Of a stretch of DNA of 64,000 nucleotides, positions 26,441 to 35,088 are shown in pieces. The first letter of the stretch is position 1. Every line of letters starts with the position of its first letter. Location: contig JBLHSG010000013.1 of assembly GCA_047626725.1 (NCBI GenBank), positions 50,960 to 114,959 of the forward strand, in the 5' to 3' direction. Origin of the DNA: Ascidiaceihabitans sp034111945 (GTDB taxonomy: Bacteria; Pseudomonadota; Alphaproteobacteria; Rhodobacterales; Rhodobacteraceae). A program made the translations under genes and the position numbers. Under the pieces are notes generated by a model. The model was not told where the DNA came from and ran no database searches. It was given only the letters and a program-made list of their open reading frames with translations.

Positions 26441-27322
26441 ATGAGTTTGATGAAAACATTGGCCAAAGTAGCCATCGGTGTCGCAATTGCCAAAGGGGCC
26501 GGCGCGATGATGAACAAAGGCGGGTCAACGTCGCAAGCATCCTCTGGCGGTTTGGGCGGCTTGTTGGGTGGCCTGACGGGCGGATCTGCGTCCGGTGGCG
26601 GGCTTGGCGGTATGTTGGGCGGTTTGACTGGCGGCGCGGGCGCTGGGTCTGCGGGCGGTTTGCAAGGCATGTTGGGTGGTTTGTTGGGTGGCGGCACGGC
26701 GGGTGCTGGAACACCTCAGGCTGGTGGCATGTCCGGTGGTTTGGGCGGTCTGCTCGAAAGTCTGGGTGGGGCTGGATCAACCGGTGGTGCGAGCACTGGC
26801 GGTTTGGGCGGTTTGCTGGGTGGTCTGGCCGGTGCAGCCGGTGCTGGTGGTCTTATGGGGGCTGCGATGAAACAGCGCCCTGCCGAAAACAACGCCAGCT
26901 TCGGATCTGTGCTGAATTCAGCCTTTGATGAAACCCCCGAGCCCGCGATTGAACCTACGCCAGATCAAGAAGCCGCGGCTGGCCTGATGCTGCGCGCGAT
27001 GATCCAAGCGGCAAAATCTGATGGCACTTTGGATGACGCAGAGCGTGAAAAACTGATCGGCCAATTGGGCGATGACGTTGACGCCGACGAGGCCGCGTTT
27101 GTTCAGGCCGAAATGCAATCCCCCGTCGATGTGGATGGTTTGGTTGCCCAAGTTCCCACCGGCATGGAACAGCAAATCTATGCGGTTTCGGTTATGGCGA
27201 TTGATCTGGACAGCTCAGCAGAGGCGAAATACCTGCACCAGTTGGCCACAGGTCTGGGTCTGGACGCCGCTGCCGTCAACAACGTGCACGCACAAATGGG
27301 CGTACCGTCGCTGTACACCTGA
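26441..27322 (+). CDS. Glycine-rich DUF533/TerB-like protein
   Basis: About 293 residues in three parts: a short N-terminal helix (LMKTLAKVAIGVAIAKGAGA), a long Gly/Leu repeat segment (about residues 35-140; units like GGLGGLLGGLTGG recur at least seven times), and a C-terminal DUF533/TerB-type acidic helical domain beginning EAAAGLMLRAMIQAAKSDGTL. TerB-like domains bind divalent metal through acidic residues; no cellular role is known for this family. Two ATGs compete; the one at 26441 has AAAGGA at seven-base spacing, whereas 26435 is too close. A strong terminator follows. Confidence 0.82.
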   Translation: MSLMKTLAKVAIGVAIAKGAGAMMNKGGSTSQASSGGLGGLLGGLTGGSASGGGLGGMLGGLTGGAGAGSAGGLQGMLGGLLGGGTAGAGTPQAGGMSGGLGGLLESLGGAGSTGGASTGGLGGLLGGLAGAAGAGGLMGAAMKQRPAENNASFGSVLNSAFDETPEPAIEPTPDQEAAAGLMLRAMIQAAKSDGTLDDAEREKLIGQLGDDVDADEAAFVQAEMQSPVDVDGLVAQVPTGMEQQIYAVSVMAIDLDSSAEAKYLHQLATGLGLDAAAVNNVHAQMGVPSLYT

Positions 27323-27345
27323 ACAAAAGCGACACTGATAAAAGA

Positions 27346-27374
27346 AAAGGCCCGCGATTTTTTCGCGGGCCTTT
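27346..27374. terminator. Bidirectional intrinsic terminator between DUF533 and helicase genes
   Basis: A perfect 11-bp stem AAAGGCCCGCG/CGCGGGCCTTT closes a T-rich loop. The stem itself provides A and T runs on both strands, so it can stop the DUF533 transcript (plus) and, after the 26-bp repeat array, the helicase transcript (minus). Confidence 0.85.
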
Positions 27375-27380
27375 GTTGTT

Positions 27381-27503
27381 TACGCGCCCGCTGCCGGGCT
27401 ATCTGTTACGCGCCCGCTGCCGGGCGACTAATTATGCGCCCGCTGCCGGGCGACCTTTTACGCGCCCGCTGCGGGGCTATCTTTTATGCGCCCGCTGCCG
27501 GGC
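27381..27503. repeat. Five 26-bp tandem repeats, each a GC hairpin, at the helicase 3' end
   Basis: Units begin at 27381, 27407, 27433, 27459 and 27485, an exact 26-base period. Each holds the core TA(C/T)GCGCCCGCTGCCGGGC, which folds as GCCCG-CTGC-CGGGC, then a 7-base spacer that is TATC-type (units 1 and 4) or GAC-type (2, 3 and 5). Unit 4 has one C-to-G change that weakens its stem. The last unit contains the helicase stop codon, so the array is a duplication of the gene's 3' tip; the period is not a multiple of three and the four extra copies are non-coding. Confidence 0.9.
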
Positions 27504-28791
27504 GACGCCGACGCTGCCCACCGGGTTTGCCACCGCCACCAGGCTTGCCGCCGCCACCTTGCGGACGACCACCGCCACCGGGGCGACCACCACCTGGACG
27601 TCCACCGCCACCGGGCTTACCGCCACGGCCGCGCTGCGTCGGTTTTACTTCTTCCGAAGGTTCCCACATCCGGCCAGACGCGATCGGGATCTTTGCGCCC
27701 ATCGTCTTTTGGATGTCCTTCAGTTCCTTCATCTCGTCAGGGGCGCAGAACGCAATCGCCGCACCCTCTTTGCCCGCGCGGGCTGTACGGCCAATCCGGT
27801 GCACATAGTTGTCCGGCACGTTAGGCAATTCGTAGTTATAGACGTGTTTCACATCCGGAATGTCCAAACCACGGGCCGCAACATCTGTCGCCACCAGTAC
27901 TTTGATCGTACCGGCCTTGAACGCGGCAATCGCGCGATCACGTTGACCTTGGGATTTGTTGCCGTGGATTGATCCTGCGGCAAATCCGGCTTTTTCCAAT
28001 GTCTTGGACAGCTTTTCCATACCGTGTTTGGTGCGCCCAAAGACCAGCGCGCGTTCACCACGGTGTTTGTCCAACAGTTCCAGCAACAGCGCGCCTTTTT
28101 CGGCCTTCGCAATAAAGTGGATTTCCTGCGTGACTTTGTCCGCGACCTTGCCCGGAGGCGACACTTCGATGCGGATCGGAGATTTTAGGTAGGTGTTGGC
28201 GATCTCGTTCATCTGCTTTGGCATCGTGGCCGAAAACAGCATGGTCTGGCGTTCTTTTGGCAGCATCGACGAAATCTTGCGCAGGGCGTGGATAAATCCA
28301 AGGTCCAGCATTTGGTCGGCTTCATCCAGCACCAAGAACGAGGTTTCGGACAAGTCCAGCGCGCGGCGATCCATCAGATCGATCAAACGACCGGGCGTTG
28401 CCACCAACAGGTCGGTGCCACGATCCAGACGGTTCACTTGCGCCTTGATCGACTGGCCACCAACGACCAACGCCGTCTTAAGTTGGGTGTTTTCAGTCAA
28501 GGCGCGCAGTTGCACCTGAATTTGGTTGGCCAATTCACGTGTCGGGGCCAGAACCAGACCACGTGCGGTTTTTGGCGCAGGCTTTGTGCCCATCGCCAGC
28601 ATTTGTGCAACCAGCGGCAAACCGAAGGCCAGTGTTTTACCGGTACCGGTCTGGGCCAGGCCCATGACGTCACGCCCGTTCATCCCATGCGGGATCGCTT
28701 GTTTCTGGATCGGTGTCGGGTCTTTTAGACCCATTTCATTGAGCCGCTTCACCAATACAGGTGGCAGTTCCATCATATCAAAATCGCTCAT
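27484..28791 (-). CDS. rhlE: DEAD-box ATP-dependent RNA helicase (RhlE type)
   Basis: A 435-residue cytosolic RNA helicase. Motifs in order: Q motif PTPIQKQAIPH, I AQTGTGKT (about residue 45), Ia PTRELANQI, II LDEADQMLDLGF, III SAT, IV LVFGRTKHGME, V TDVAARGLDIP and VI HRIGRTARAG. A disordered Gly/Arg/Lys/Pro tail (from about residue 385) with GGGRPGGG-type repeats binds RNA non-specifically. RhlE-like enzymes help ribosome assembly and mRNA decay, often in the cold. The final codons (PAAGA, stop) are the first unit of a 26-bp repeat array running into the terminator. The rhlE symbol is by subgroup resemblance. Confidence 0.92.
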   Translation of the reverse strand: MSDFDMMELPPVLVKRLNEMGLKDPTPIQKQAIPHGMNGRDVMGLAQTGTGKTLAFGLPLVAQMLAMGTKPAPKTARGLVLAPTRELANQIQVQLRALTENTQLKTALVVGGQSIKAQVNRLDRGTDLLVATPGRLIDLMDRRALDLSETSFLVLDEADQMLDLGFIHALRKISSMLPKERQTMLFSATMPKQMNEIANTYLKSPIRIEVSPPGKVADKVTQEIHFIAKAEKGALLLELLDKHRGERALVFGRTKHGMEKLSKTLEKAGFAAGSIHGNKSQGQRDRAIAAFKAGTIKVLVATDVAARGLDIPDVKHVYNYELPNVPDNYVHRIGRTARAGKEGAAIAFCAPDEMKELKDIQKTMGAKIPIASGRMWEPSEEVKPTQRGRGGKPGGGGRPGGGRPGGGGRPQGGGGKPGGGGKPGGQRRRRPAAGA

Positions 28792-29151
28792 ATCATTCCT
28801 TTGGCCTACCCCAAGTGGGCAGACACATCTTACGGGTACGCAAAATCGGATCGCGCCCGCTGGCCAATTGCCAATCGGACGTCCAATGCGCTTTGCCCCA
28901 CGCGTGATTTTGGGAACGAAACAGATGCTGTGGGTTCAAAACCTCTCCCTCGAGGTCTCGGACGGATGCCTTTTGGCCCGCTCTTATTATGACTGCTCAC
29001 GCGGCAGACAGCATTGCTTAGGCCCCACATGGGCCTTGGCGCGGGCCAAGTCAACCCGATCGCTGTGCGCCTGAACGCAATTCCCGTCTGGTCGTGCGGG
29101 CCAAACCCCGCTAAGACGGACTCCGGAACCAGCTGCACAAAGACCAATCAG
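28792..29151. other. 360-bp divergent intergenic region, no gene recognised
   Basis: This separates the helicase and mur starts and should hold both promoters. I see no convincing small gene. Open frames on either strand lack ribosome sites and look like chance. A short inverted repeat ACCTC/GAGGT occurs around 28940-28955; a tRNA-like GGTTCAAAACC next to it has no pairing arms. An autoregulatory Mur site would be expected near 29100-29150, but no clear palindrome stands out. Confidence 0.4.
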
Positions 29152-29562
29152 ATGCGCCAAACAATTCTTGATCGCAGCGTGGCCAAAGGCCTGCGCATGA
29201 CAGCCCCGCGCCGCGTGATCGCACAAGTGCTCGAGGACAGTGCCGACCACCCCGATGTGGAGGAATTGTACGCGCGCGCCAATGCCATCGACACCAACAT
29301 TTCGATCGCCACGGTCTACCGCACGGTCAAACTGTTCGAAGAGGCCGGTATTCTGGACAAGCTGGAATTTGGCGACGGGCGTGCCCGTTACGAGGACGCA
29401 GAGCGCGAACATCACGACCACCTGATCGATATGAATTCAGGCGAAGTGATTGAATTTGTCGACGCCGAGATCGAAGAACTGCAAGAACGCATCGCCAAGA
29501 AACTGGGATACGAATTGCGCGGTCATCGTTTGGAACTGTTCGGCGTCCCGATCAAAAAATAG
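29152..29562 (+). CDS. mur: Fur-family transcriptional regulator, Mur-like
   Basis: A 136-residue metal-responsive repressor. Residues about 1-80 form the winged helix (IATVYRTVKLFEEAGILDKLEF is the recognition region), followed by the metal/dimer domain with REHHDHLIDMNSGEVIEF. The HHDH metal site is kept, but the CxxC structural zinc site of E. coli Fur is absent (DMNSGE in its place), as in alphaproteobacterial Mur, the manganese uptake regulator. Assignment to Mur rather than Fur rests on that and on the taxon. ATG 29152 gives a normal length; the 46-codon upstream extension is spurious. No Mn or Fe transporter is nearby. Confidence 0.85.
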   Translation: MRQTILDRSVAKGLRMTAPRRVIAQVLEDSADHPDVEELYARANAIDTNISIATVYRTVKLFEEAGILDKLEFGDGRARYEDAEREHHDHLIDMNSGEVIEFVDAEIEELQERIAKKLGYELRGHRLELFGVPIKK

Positions 29563-29770
29563 CGCAGGCTTTGACGGCCCTCGTTGACCTGCCTGATGTG
29601 TCGTAAAATTCAGCCGCGATAGATCACAGGCACGCCTTGTCTGATCCCCTCCTCCAAACGCATCCAAAAGAAATTGCTTGAGCCAGAGCCTTGCTTTGCT
29701 CTATCCACATGAAGGGATAGGCAGATTTCCGCCTGTTCACAGAATATTGATAAATCCAAAAGGCCATTTA

Positions 29771-30580
29771 ATGTCACTGCTCGGACGCCTGTTTTACAAG
29801 TCACGTAAATTCTATGACGATGATTTCGACTGGAACACCTACACCGCTGACAGTTACGAGCGCCGTATCACCGGTGACATCGAGACCGAATTTCAGGCCA
29901 TCGCGCAGCAGGACCATCTGAATTTCAACGCCAAAACCGGCAATATTGAGGTCACAGGGCGCGATCTGCACCCCAATCACCTGCTTATTCTTGAGGCCAT
30001 CGGCCAGCTGCAACCCAAATCCGTGCACGAAGTCGGATGTGGCGGTGGCGATCACGTGAACAACGGCAAAACCGCGTTTCCTAAGATCGCATTTACCGGC
30101 GGCGATCGTGGTCAGACGCAACTGGACCTTGCCAAAAAACGCCATCCCGATCTGGCCCCGTCCCTCAGCTTGCAAGACATCACAATGCCGATGTCGCGCC
30201 ACTGGCCCCGCGCCGAACTGGTCTATTCGCAAGCCGTTTTGATGCACATCCACACAGCCGTCAGCCATTTTGTCGGGCTCGCCAACATGGTCAACAGTTC
30301 TGATCGGTTTGTGCTGTTGATGGAAAACTACCAATGCCACAATTTTGTCGCTGACATTCAGGCCTTGCACAAAGGCGGTCATCTTGACTGGCCAGAGCTG
30401 TTCATTCACCGCTTTGACGGATCAACTGGTGCGCGTGCGATCCTTTTGGCACGTGACAAACAGGACCTGCCAGAATTAACGTCGGACGCTGAAATTCGTG
30501 CTGGTCTAACGCCGTCAGAACGTCGCCTTAAGCGGTCAAACGAGGACAGCGCGCGCGGTCTGTTTGGCCCCGTGCGCTAA
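29771..30580 (+). CDS. Class I SAM-dependent methyltransferase
   Basis: A 269-residue protein. Motif I of the Rossmann methyltransferase fold appears as SVHEVGCGGGDHV (about residue 80), motif II follows as FTGGDRGQTQLDLAKKRHP, and motif IV-like AELVYSQAVLMHIH near 155. The N-terminal 70 residues, with Tyr/Asp-rich stretches, are probably a substrate or oligomer domain. The substrate is not evident and no neighbour hints at it. AAAAGG seven bases upstream fixes the ATG at 29771. In the 208 bases before it, CTATCC and GGATAG form a small hairpin. Confidence 0.8.
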   Translation: MSLLGRLFYKSRKFYDDDFDWNTYTADSYERRITGDIETEFQAIAQQDHLNFNAKTGNIEVTGRDLHPNHLLILEAIGQLQPKSVHEVGCGGGDHVNNGKTAFPKIAFTGGDRGQTQLDLAKKRHPDLAPSLSLQDITMPMSRHWPRAELVYSQAVLMHIHTAVSHFVGLANMVNSSDRFVLLMENYQCHNFVADIQALHKGGHLDWPELFIHRFDGSTGARAILLARDKQDLPELTSDAEIRAGLTPSERRLKRSNEDSARGLFGPVR

Positions 30581-30611
30581 ATCGCTAATCGTTTCTTACG
30601 GAATACCTGTG

Positions 30612-31028
30612 CTATCCGTCCCGGCCCGGTTCATTTGGGTCGCAGGAAAACAACACGATCTTGTTGCCTTGGGGATCACGCAGATAGCTGACGTAAAAAT
30701 GCGGCCCGTAGGACGCGCGAAAACCCGGCTGCCCTTCGTCAAAACCACCAGCGGCAAGTGCGGCGGCATGAAGATCGCGCACTTGGTGTTGAGTGCGCGC
30801 CTCGAATGCGACCATCGCACCGTTGCCTGCTGACGCCGCCTGCCCATTAAAGGTGGGCTTAACGTAGAAATCCGGCAAGGTCGGAACCTGCCCAGTTGGG
30901 ACCGGCAGCGCGTAACTTAGCCCCTCGGACCCTTCCGTAACCCCGTACTCCAGGGCTGGCAGGAACGCCCCGTAAAACCGTTTTGCGCACGCAATATCAT
31001 CTGCACCGACGGTGACATAGGCAATCAT
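30612..31028 (-). CDS. VOC (glyoxalase/bleomycin-resistance fold) family protein
   Basis: A 138-residue single-domain VOC protein built from two beta-alpha-beta-beta-beta modules: MIAYVTVGADDIACAKRFYG opens the first and a region with AFEARTQHQVRDLHAAALAA opens the second; the end, YVSYLRDPQGNKIVLF, carries the conserved acidic metal-ligand position. The enzyme could be a glyoxalase-like lyase or a dioxygenase; specificity cannot be read. Upstream, 211 bases separate it from a divergent transporter gene. Confidence 0.85.
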   Translation of the reverse strand: MIAYVTVGADDIACAKRFYGAFLPALEYGVTEGSEGLSYALPVPTGQVPTLPDFYVKPTFNGQAASAGNGAMVAFEARTQHQVRDLHAAALAAGGFDEGQPGFRASYGPHFYVSYLRDPQGNKIVLFSCDPNEPGRDG

Positions 31029-31239
31029 GCTGCGGGTTCCTTTCTGGACATTTCAGGTTTGTGACGGGCTTGCGGCATGATGGTAGACCAACAGACAATC
31101 GGGCTCAATATCCTCGCGGCAAACGCGCGTTTTGCCCGCACCTCCCCCGTCCGGTTTGCGTTTCTGACACCCGCCCCCTCGACAATGCCTTGGCCCTCTG
31201 ACAAGCCTCGCTTAGATACAACCAAAGGACCTCCCCCTC

Positions 31240-32109
31240 ATGGATAACTTACGCGGCGGTGCCATCATGGTGCTGGCAATGCTGGGCTTTGCAATCGAGG
31301 ACATGTTCATCAAGATGCTGTCGGGCGCTGTGCCTGTGGGCCAAATCCTGATGATGCTGGGCATTGGCGGATCGTTGATTTTTGCCATTGTTGTGCGCTT
31401 GCAAGGGCGTGCGTTGTTTGAACGCGCGATGTGGTCTGGACCTGTGGTGTTGCGCGCGGCGGGTGAAATTGTTGGCACTGTCGGGTTTGTGAATGCAATC
31501 GTGTTCACCACGCTGTCGTCTGCGTCGGCAATTTTGCAGGCCACGCCGCTGGTTGTGACATTGGGCGCGGCGGTGTTTCTAAGCGAACCTGTTGGCTGGC
31601 GCCGGTGGAGCGCGATTTTGATCGGTTTCCTAGGTGTTTTGATGATCATCCGCCCCGGTCTTGAGGGGTTCACGCCCCTGTCGTTGCTGGCAGTTGTTGG
31701 CGTGCTTGGCCTTGCTGTGCGCGATCTGGCCACGCGTAAAACCACAAACGTTCTTAGCACCATGCAGCTAAGTTTCTTGGGGTTCTTGGCGATTGTGCCG
31801 GCCGGTGCCGCGTTGATCGCATTTGGCCCTGATGAATTAACCCCGATGACCCTGCGCAGCATCGTGTTGATGGGCATGGCATTGGCCATCGGCGTTGTCG
31901 CCTATTACGGCATTGTGGCCGCGATGCGCGTTGGCGACATCAGTTTTGTCACCCCGTTCCGTTACACCCGCCTGATATTCGCGCTGATCCTTGGGGCCAG
32001 CATCTTTGGCGACCGCCCCGATATGTGGACATTGATCGGGGCCGCAATCATCGTCAGCTCTGGCATTTACACCGTTTGGCGCGAAAGACGCATCAAAGCG
32101 GTGCCTTAA
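31240..32109 (+). CDS. EamA/DMT family transporter
   Basis: A 289-residue inner-membrane protein with ten hydrophobic helices in two EamA halves. The opening RGGAIMVLAMLGFAIEDMFI, the middle TTLSSASAILQATPLVVTLG and the C-terminal VGDISFVTPFRYTRLIFALI mark the repeats. It resembles the YedA/RhaT side of the superfamily and probably exports a small metabolite. It is unrelated in detail to the other DMT gene in the window. It precedes eno by 72 bases. Confidence 0.88.
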   Translation: MDNLRGGAIMVLAMLGFAIEDMFIKMLSGAVPVGQILMMLGIGGSLIFAIVVRLQGRALFERAMWSGPVVLRAAGEIVGTVGFVNAIVFTTLSSASAILQATPLVVTLGAAVFLSEPVGWRRWSAILIGFLGVLMIIRPGLEGFTPLSLLAVVGVLGLAVRDLATRKTTNVLSTMQLSFLGFLAIVPAGAALIAFGPDELTPMTLRSIVLMGMALAIGVVAYYGIVAAMRVGDISFVTPFRYTRLIFALILGASIFGDRPDMWTLIGAAIIVSSGIYTVWRERRIKAVP

Positions 32110-32181
32110 GCGCTAACAGCCCCTTTCCCTGTCTGCTCCAGACTTGTATGAGGCACGTAACCGCACCAAAGGAGCATTCCA

Positions 32182-33456
32182 ATGAGCACGATCATCGATA
32201 TTCACGCCCGCGAAATCCTCGATAGCCGGGGCAACCCAACGGTCGAAGTCGACGTGATTTTGGAAGACGGCACAATGGGACGCGCCGCCGTGCCATCCGG
32301 GGCCTCAACCGGTGCCTACGAGGCGGTCGAAAAACGCGACGGCGACACATCACGCTACTTTGGCAAAGGTGTCCTGGATGCTTGCGCATCTGTGAACGGT
32401 GAAATCGCCGAGGCCCTGCTGGGGTATGACGCCACCGAACAGGTCGAAATCGACTATGCGATGATCGAACTGGACGGCACTGACAACAAGGCCCGCTTGG
32501 GTGCAAACGCGATTTTGGGCGTGTCATTGGCCGTGGCCAAAGCGGCGGCAGATTTCACATCACAACCGTTGTACCGCTACGTTGGCGGCACGTCTGCGCG
32601 GATGTTGCCAGTGCCGATGATGAACATCATCAATGGTGGCGAACACGCGGACAACCCGATCGACATCCAGGAATTCATGATCATGCCGGTGTCCGCGACC
32701 AACATTCGCGACGCGGTCCGCATGGGCGCCGAAGTGTTCCACACACTAAAAGGCGAACTGTCTGCTGCGGGCCTGTCCACTGGTATCGGCGACGAAGGTG
32801 GCTTTGCTCCTAACATCAGCTCCACCCGTGATGCCCTTGATTTTGTTCTGAAATCCATCGAAAAAGCAGGCTACAAACCGGGTGAGGACATGTACCTCGC
32901 GCTCGATTGTGCCGCGACTGAATACTACAAAGGTGGAAAATACGAGATGGTCGGCGAAGGCAAATCGCTGACATCCGATGAAAACGTCGCCTACCTGTCC
33001 GGCCTTGTCGCCGACTACCCGATCATCTCGATCGAAGACGGCATGAGCGAGGATGACTGGGACGGTTGGAAGGCGTTGACCGACGCATTGGGCGACAAAA
33101 TCCAACTGGTTGGCGACGATTTGTTTGTGACCAATCCGGAACGTCTGGCCCAAGGCATCAAGCTTGGCAGCGCCAATTCCATGCTGGTAAAAGTCAACCA
33201 GATCGGGACGTTAACAGAAACGCTCGCCGCCGTCGACATGGCCCACCGCGCAGGGTTCACCAACGTCATGAGCCACCGTTCAGGCGAAACCGAAGACGCA
33301 ACAATCGCCGATCTGGCAGTTGCGACAAACTGTGGTCAGATCAAAACCGGATCGCTGGCACGCTCGGACCGGCTCGCCAAATACAACCAACTGATCCGGA
33401 TCGAAGAAGCCTTGGGAGAGACCGCACAATACGCGGGCCGTTCGATCCTGAAATAA
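32182..33456 (+). CDS. eno: Enolase
   Basis: A 424-residue glycolytic enzyme interconverting 2-phosphoglycerate and phosphoenolpyruvate, also a degradosome partner in some bacteria. Motifs: AREILDSRGNPTVEVDV at the N-terminus, PSGASTGAYEAVE (mobile loop), metal ligands in ALDCAATEYY and SIEDGMSEDDWDGW, catalytic lysine region LVKVNQIGTLTET, and signature MSHRSGETED. GGAG lies eight bases before the ATG. A GNAT gene starts one base after the stop. Confidence 0.98.
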   Translation: MSTIIDIHAREILDSRGNPTVEVDVILEDGTMGRAAVPSGASTGAYEAVEKRDGDTSRYFGKGVLDACASVNGEIAEALLGYDATEQVEIDYAMIELDGTDNKARLGANAILGVSLAVAKAAADFTSQPLYRYVGGTSARMLPVPMMNIINGGEHADNPIDIQEFMIMPVSATNIRDAVRMGAEVFHTLKGELSAAGLSTGIGDEGGFAPNISSTRDALDFVLKSIEKAGYKPGEDMYLALDCAATEYYKGGKYEMVGEGKSLTSDENVAYLSGLVADYPIISIEDGMSEDDWDGWKALTDALGDKIQLVGDDLFVTNPERLAQGIKLGSANSMLVKVNQIGTLTETLAAVDMAHRAGFTNVMSHRSGETEDATIADLAVATNCGQIKTGSLARSDRLAKYNQLIRIEEALGETAQYAGRSILK

Positions 33457-33457
33457 G

Positions 33458-33970
33458 ATGACCACTCTCACCGTGCGCCCGATTGATTTAAGTCACGAGG
33501 CCCCGGCACTTGCTAAATTGTGCTGGGACTATCGTGACCTGTTGATGACGCGCACGGTCCATGTGCCAGACATTATGGAACGCTATTATTCGCAAAGCGA
33601 CTACGCTGCATTGATCGAACAATTGCCTGACATCCATGCCCGTCCAAAGGGCGATATTCTGCTCGCGGACCTGGATGGCACCCCTGTTGGCTGCGCGATG
33701 TACTACCTGCATGGCACGGGATCGTGCGAGATAAAGCGCATTTTTGTCGATCAATCCGCGCGGGGTTACGGCGCTGGCGAAAAACTGGTGCGCACTGCGA
33801 TGACACGCGCAAAATCCGATGGCCACGATCACATGGTTCTGGACACAGTGCACACATTGACCGAGGCAATCGCGCTGTATCAACGCGTCGGATTTGTGCC
33901 GGCAAAACCGTTTTACGAACCCGATCCGGCCTACATCGACACGCTTAGGTTCTTTGACATTCAGCTTTGA
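33458..33970 (+). CDS. GNAT family N-acetyltransferase
   Basis: A 170-residue acetyltransferase. The CoA-binding motif A is IKRIFVDQSARGYGAGEKLV (about residue 90), followed by MVLDTVHTLTEAIALYQRVGF, with the typical tyrosine and a final Y/F-rich edge strand. It starts one base after the eno stop and is presumably co-transcribed with it; no functional link is evident. The 3' end overlaps the convergent FAD oxidoreductase gene by 10 bases. Confidence 0.87.
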   Translation: MTTLTVRPIDLSHEAPALAKLCWDYRDLLMTRTVHVPDIMERYYSQSDYAALIEQLPDIHARPKGDILLADLDGTPVGCAMYYLHGTGSCEIKRIFVDQSARGYGAGEKLVRTAMTRAKSDGHDHMVLDTVHTLTEAIALYQRVGFVPAKPFYEPDPAYIDTLRFFDIQL

Positions 33971-35034
33971 AAACGGTCCGGTCTGTAGGGCGCAATCAAG
34001 TCCGCTTGGGCATTGCTAAGCGGTTGATCCAGCACCTCTGCACACAGGATTTCGGCCACCAACGGGGCCAATGTGATCCCGGAATGCATGACACTGGTAA
34101 ACAATCCCGACGGCCCGCAGGCCCCCACAACCGGCAATCCGTCTTGGGGCACAGGACGCTGCGCAAGGCTAACTGCCGCCCGTTCCAGATCCACATTCGG
34201 GATCAATTTGCGTAGGCGTTCCATCGCGATATCGGCGGATTGATCCAACCGTTCGGACAGGTCACTGCTGTCGTCGCGCTGATGATTGGCCGCAGTCGGC
34301 GCAAGGATCGAACCGTCTGGCAACTGGCGAAATTCTTGACCCGGGGCAACCAGAACATGGGCCAGAATTGGCGCAACCGGTTTGGTTTTCAAGATCACAC
34401 CGGGGCGATCCAGCATCGGCAACGCGACATCAACATCGTTCAAGATTGCGGTGCTGCCCGTACCAGACGCGACGATCACACGGTCTGCCGCCAGCACACC
34501 ACCGGGCACACGCACGCCACACACAACACCGTTTTTAACAGCGATGCCAGATACATAACAGCCAAACATCAACCGCGCGTTTGACTGCGCTAACAAGGTT
34601 TCGGTCAATGCCACAGGTTCAATCGCCGCCTCGGCTTTGAAATACAGCGCGCGTTTCGGGGCGGCGATGTGTGGCTCAAGCTGGGCAAATTCGGTCTGAT
34701 CAACCTGCACGACATCATAGCCCATTGCCGTCAAATCACGGGCTTGCGCATCAAAGGCGTCACCGGTTTCTTCCCAACACAAACAGCCGATTTGGCGAAT
34801 GTCTTGCCCCCCTGACGCTGCGGCCAAGCGCTTGTACGCATGCAGGCTTTCATAGCGCAGTCGGAAATGGGCGTCGTCCGCATAAAAGCTGGCGTTTGCC
34901 CAGCCAAATGACCGCCCCGTTGCCCCGCTTGCCGGTCCAGCAGCGTCAATAACCGTGACCTGTACGCCCTGTTGGCCCAGTTGAAACGCCAACGTTGCGC
35001 CAATTAATCCGGCCCCGACAATAACAACCTGCAT
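33961..35034 (-). CDS. FAD-dependent oxidoreductase (DAO family)
   Basis: A 357-residue flavoenzyme of the D-amino-acid-oxidase/glycine-oxidase fold. The N-terminal VVIVGAGLIGATLAFQLGQQG is the dinucleotide-binding GxGxxG motif, with the acidic end of strand 2 in VTVIDAA and the SGATGRSFGWAN loop typical of DadA-like enzymes. The C-terminal segment DGLPVVGACGPSGLFTSVMHSGITLAP binds FAD again. Likely substrate: a secondary or D-amino acid. No partner subunit is nearby. It starts about 55 bases from a divergent cupin gene. Confidence 0.88.
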   Translation of the reverse strand: MQVVIVGAGLIGATLAFQLGQQGVQVTVIDAAGPASGATGRSFGWANASFYADDAHFRLRYESLHAYKRLAAASGGQDIRQIGCLCWEETGDAFDAQARDLTAMGYDVVQVDQTEFAQLEPHIAAPKRALYFKAEAAIEPVALTETLLAQSNARLMFGCYVSGIAVKNGVVCGVRVPGGVLAADRVIVASGTGSTAILNDVDVALPMLDRPGVILKTKPVAPILAHVLVAPGQEFRQLPDGSILAPTAANHQRDDSSDLSERLDQSADIAMERLRKLIPNVDLERAAVSLAQRPVPQDGLPVVGACGPSGLFTSVMHSGITLAPLVAEILCAEVLDQPLSNAQADLIAPYRPDRFQS

Positions 35035-35088
35035 TCTGCCCCCTCAGGCCCCCTTGGCCCGCGTTCATTCGCAGCATAAACTGCCCGC

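Noticed and set aside
27381..27503. Short CRISPR array
   Set aside because: Repeat plus spacer is only 26 bp, spacers are 7 bases and of two recurring types, and no cas gene is nearby.
28925..28960. tRNA-like GGTTCAAAACC in the helicase-mur gap
   Set aside because: The flanking bases do not pair as a T-stem and no acceptor or anticodon arm can be drawn.
29700..29710. CTATCCACA near the methyltransferase gene as a DnaA box
   Set aside because: One mismatch to TTATCCACA, single, and explained as part of a CTATCC/GGATAG hairpin.
31025..31225. 66-residue minus-strand frame ahead of the VOC gene
   Set aside because: No ribosome site, no domain, composition like random sequence, although it overlaps the VOC start as ATGA.
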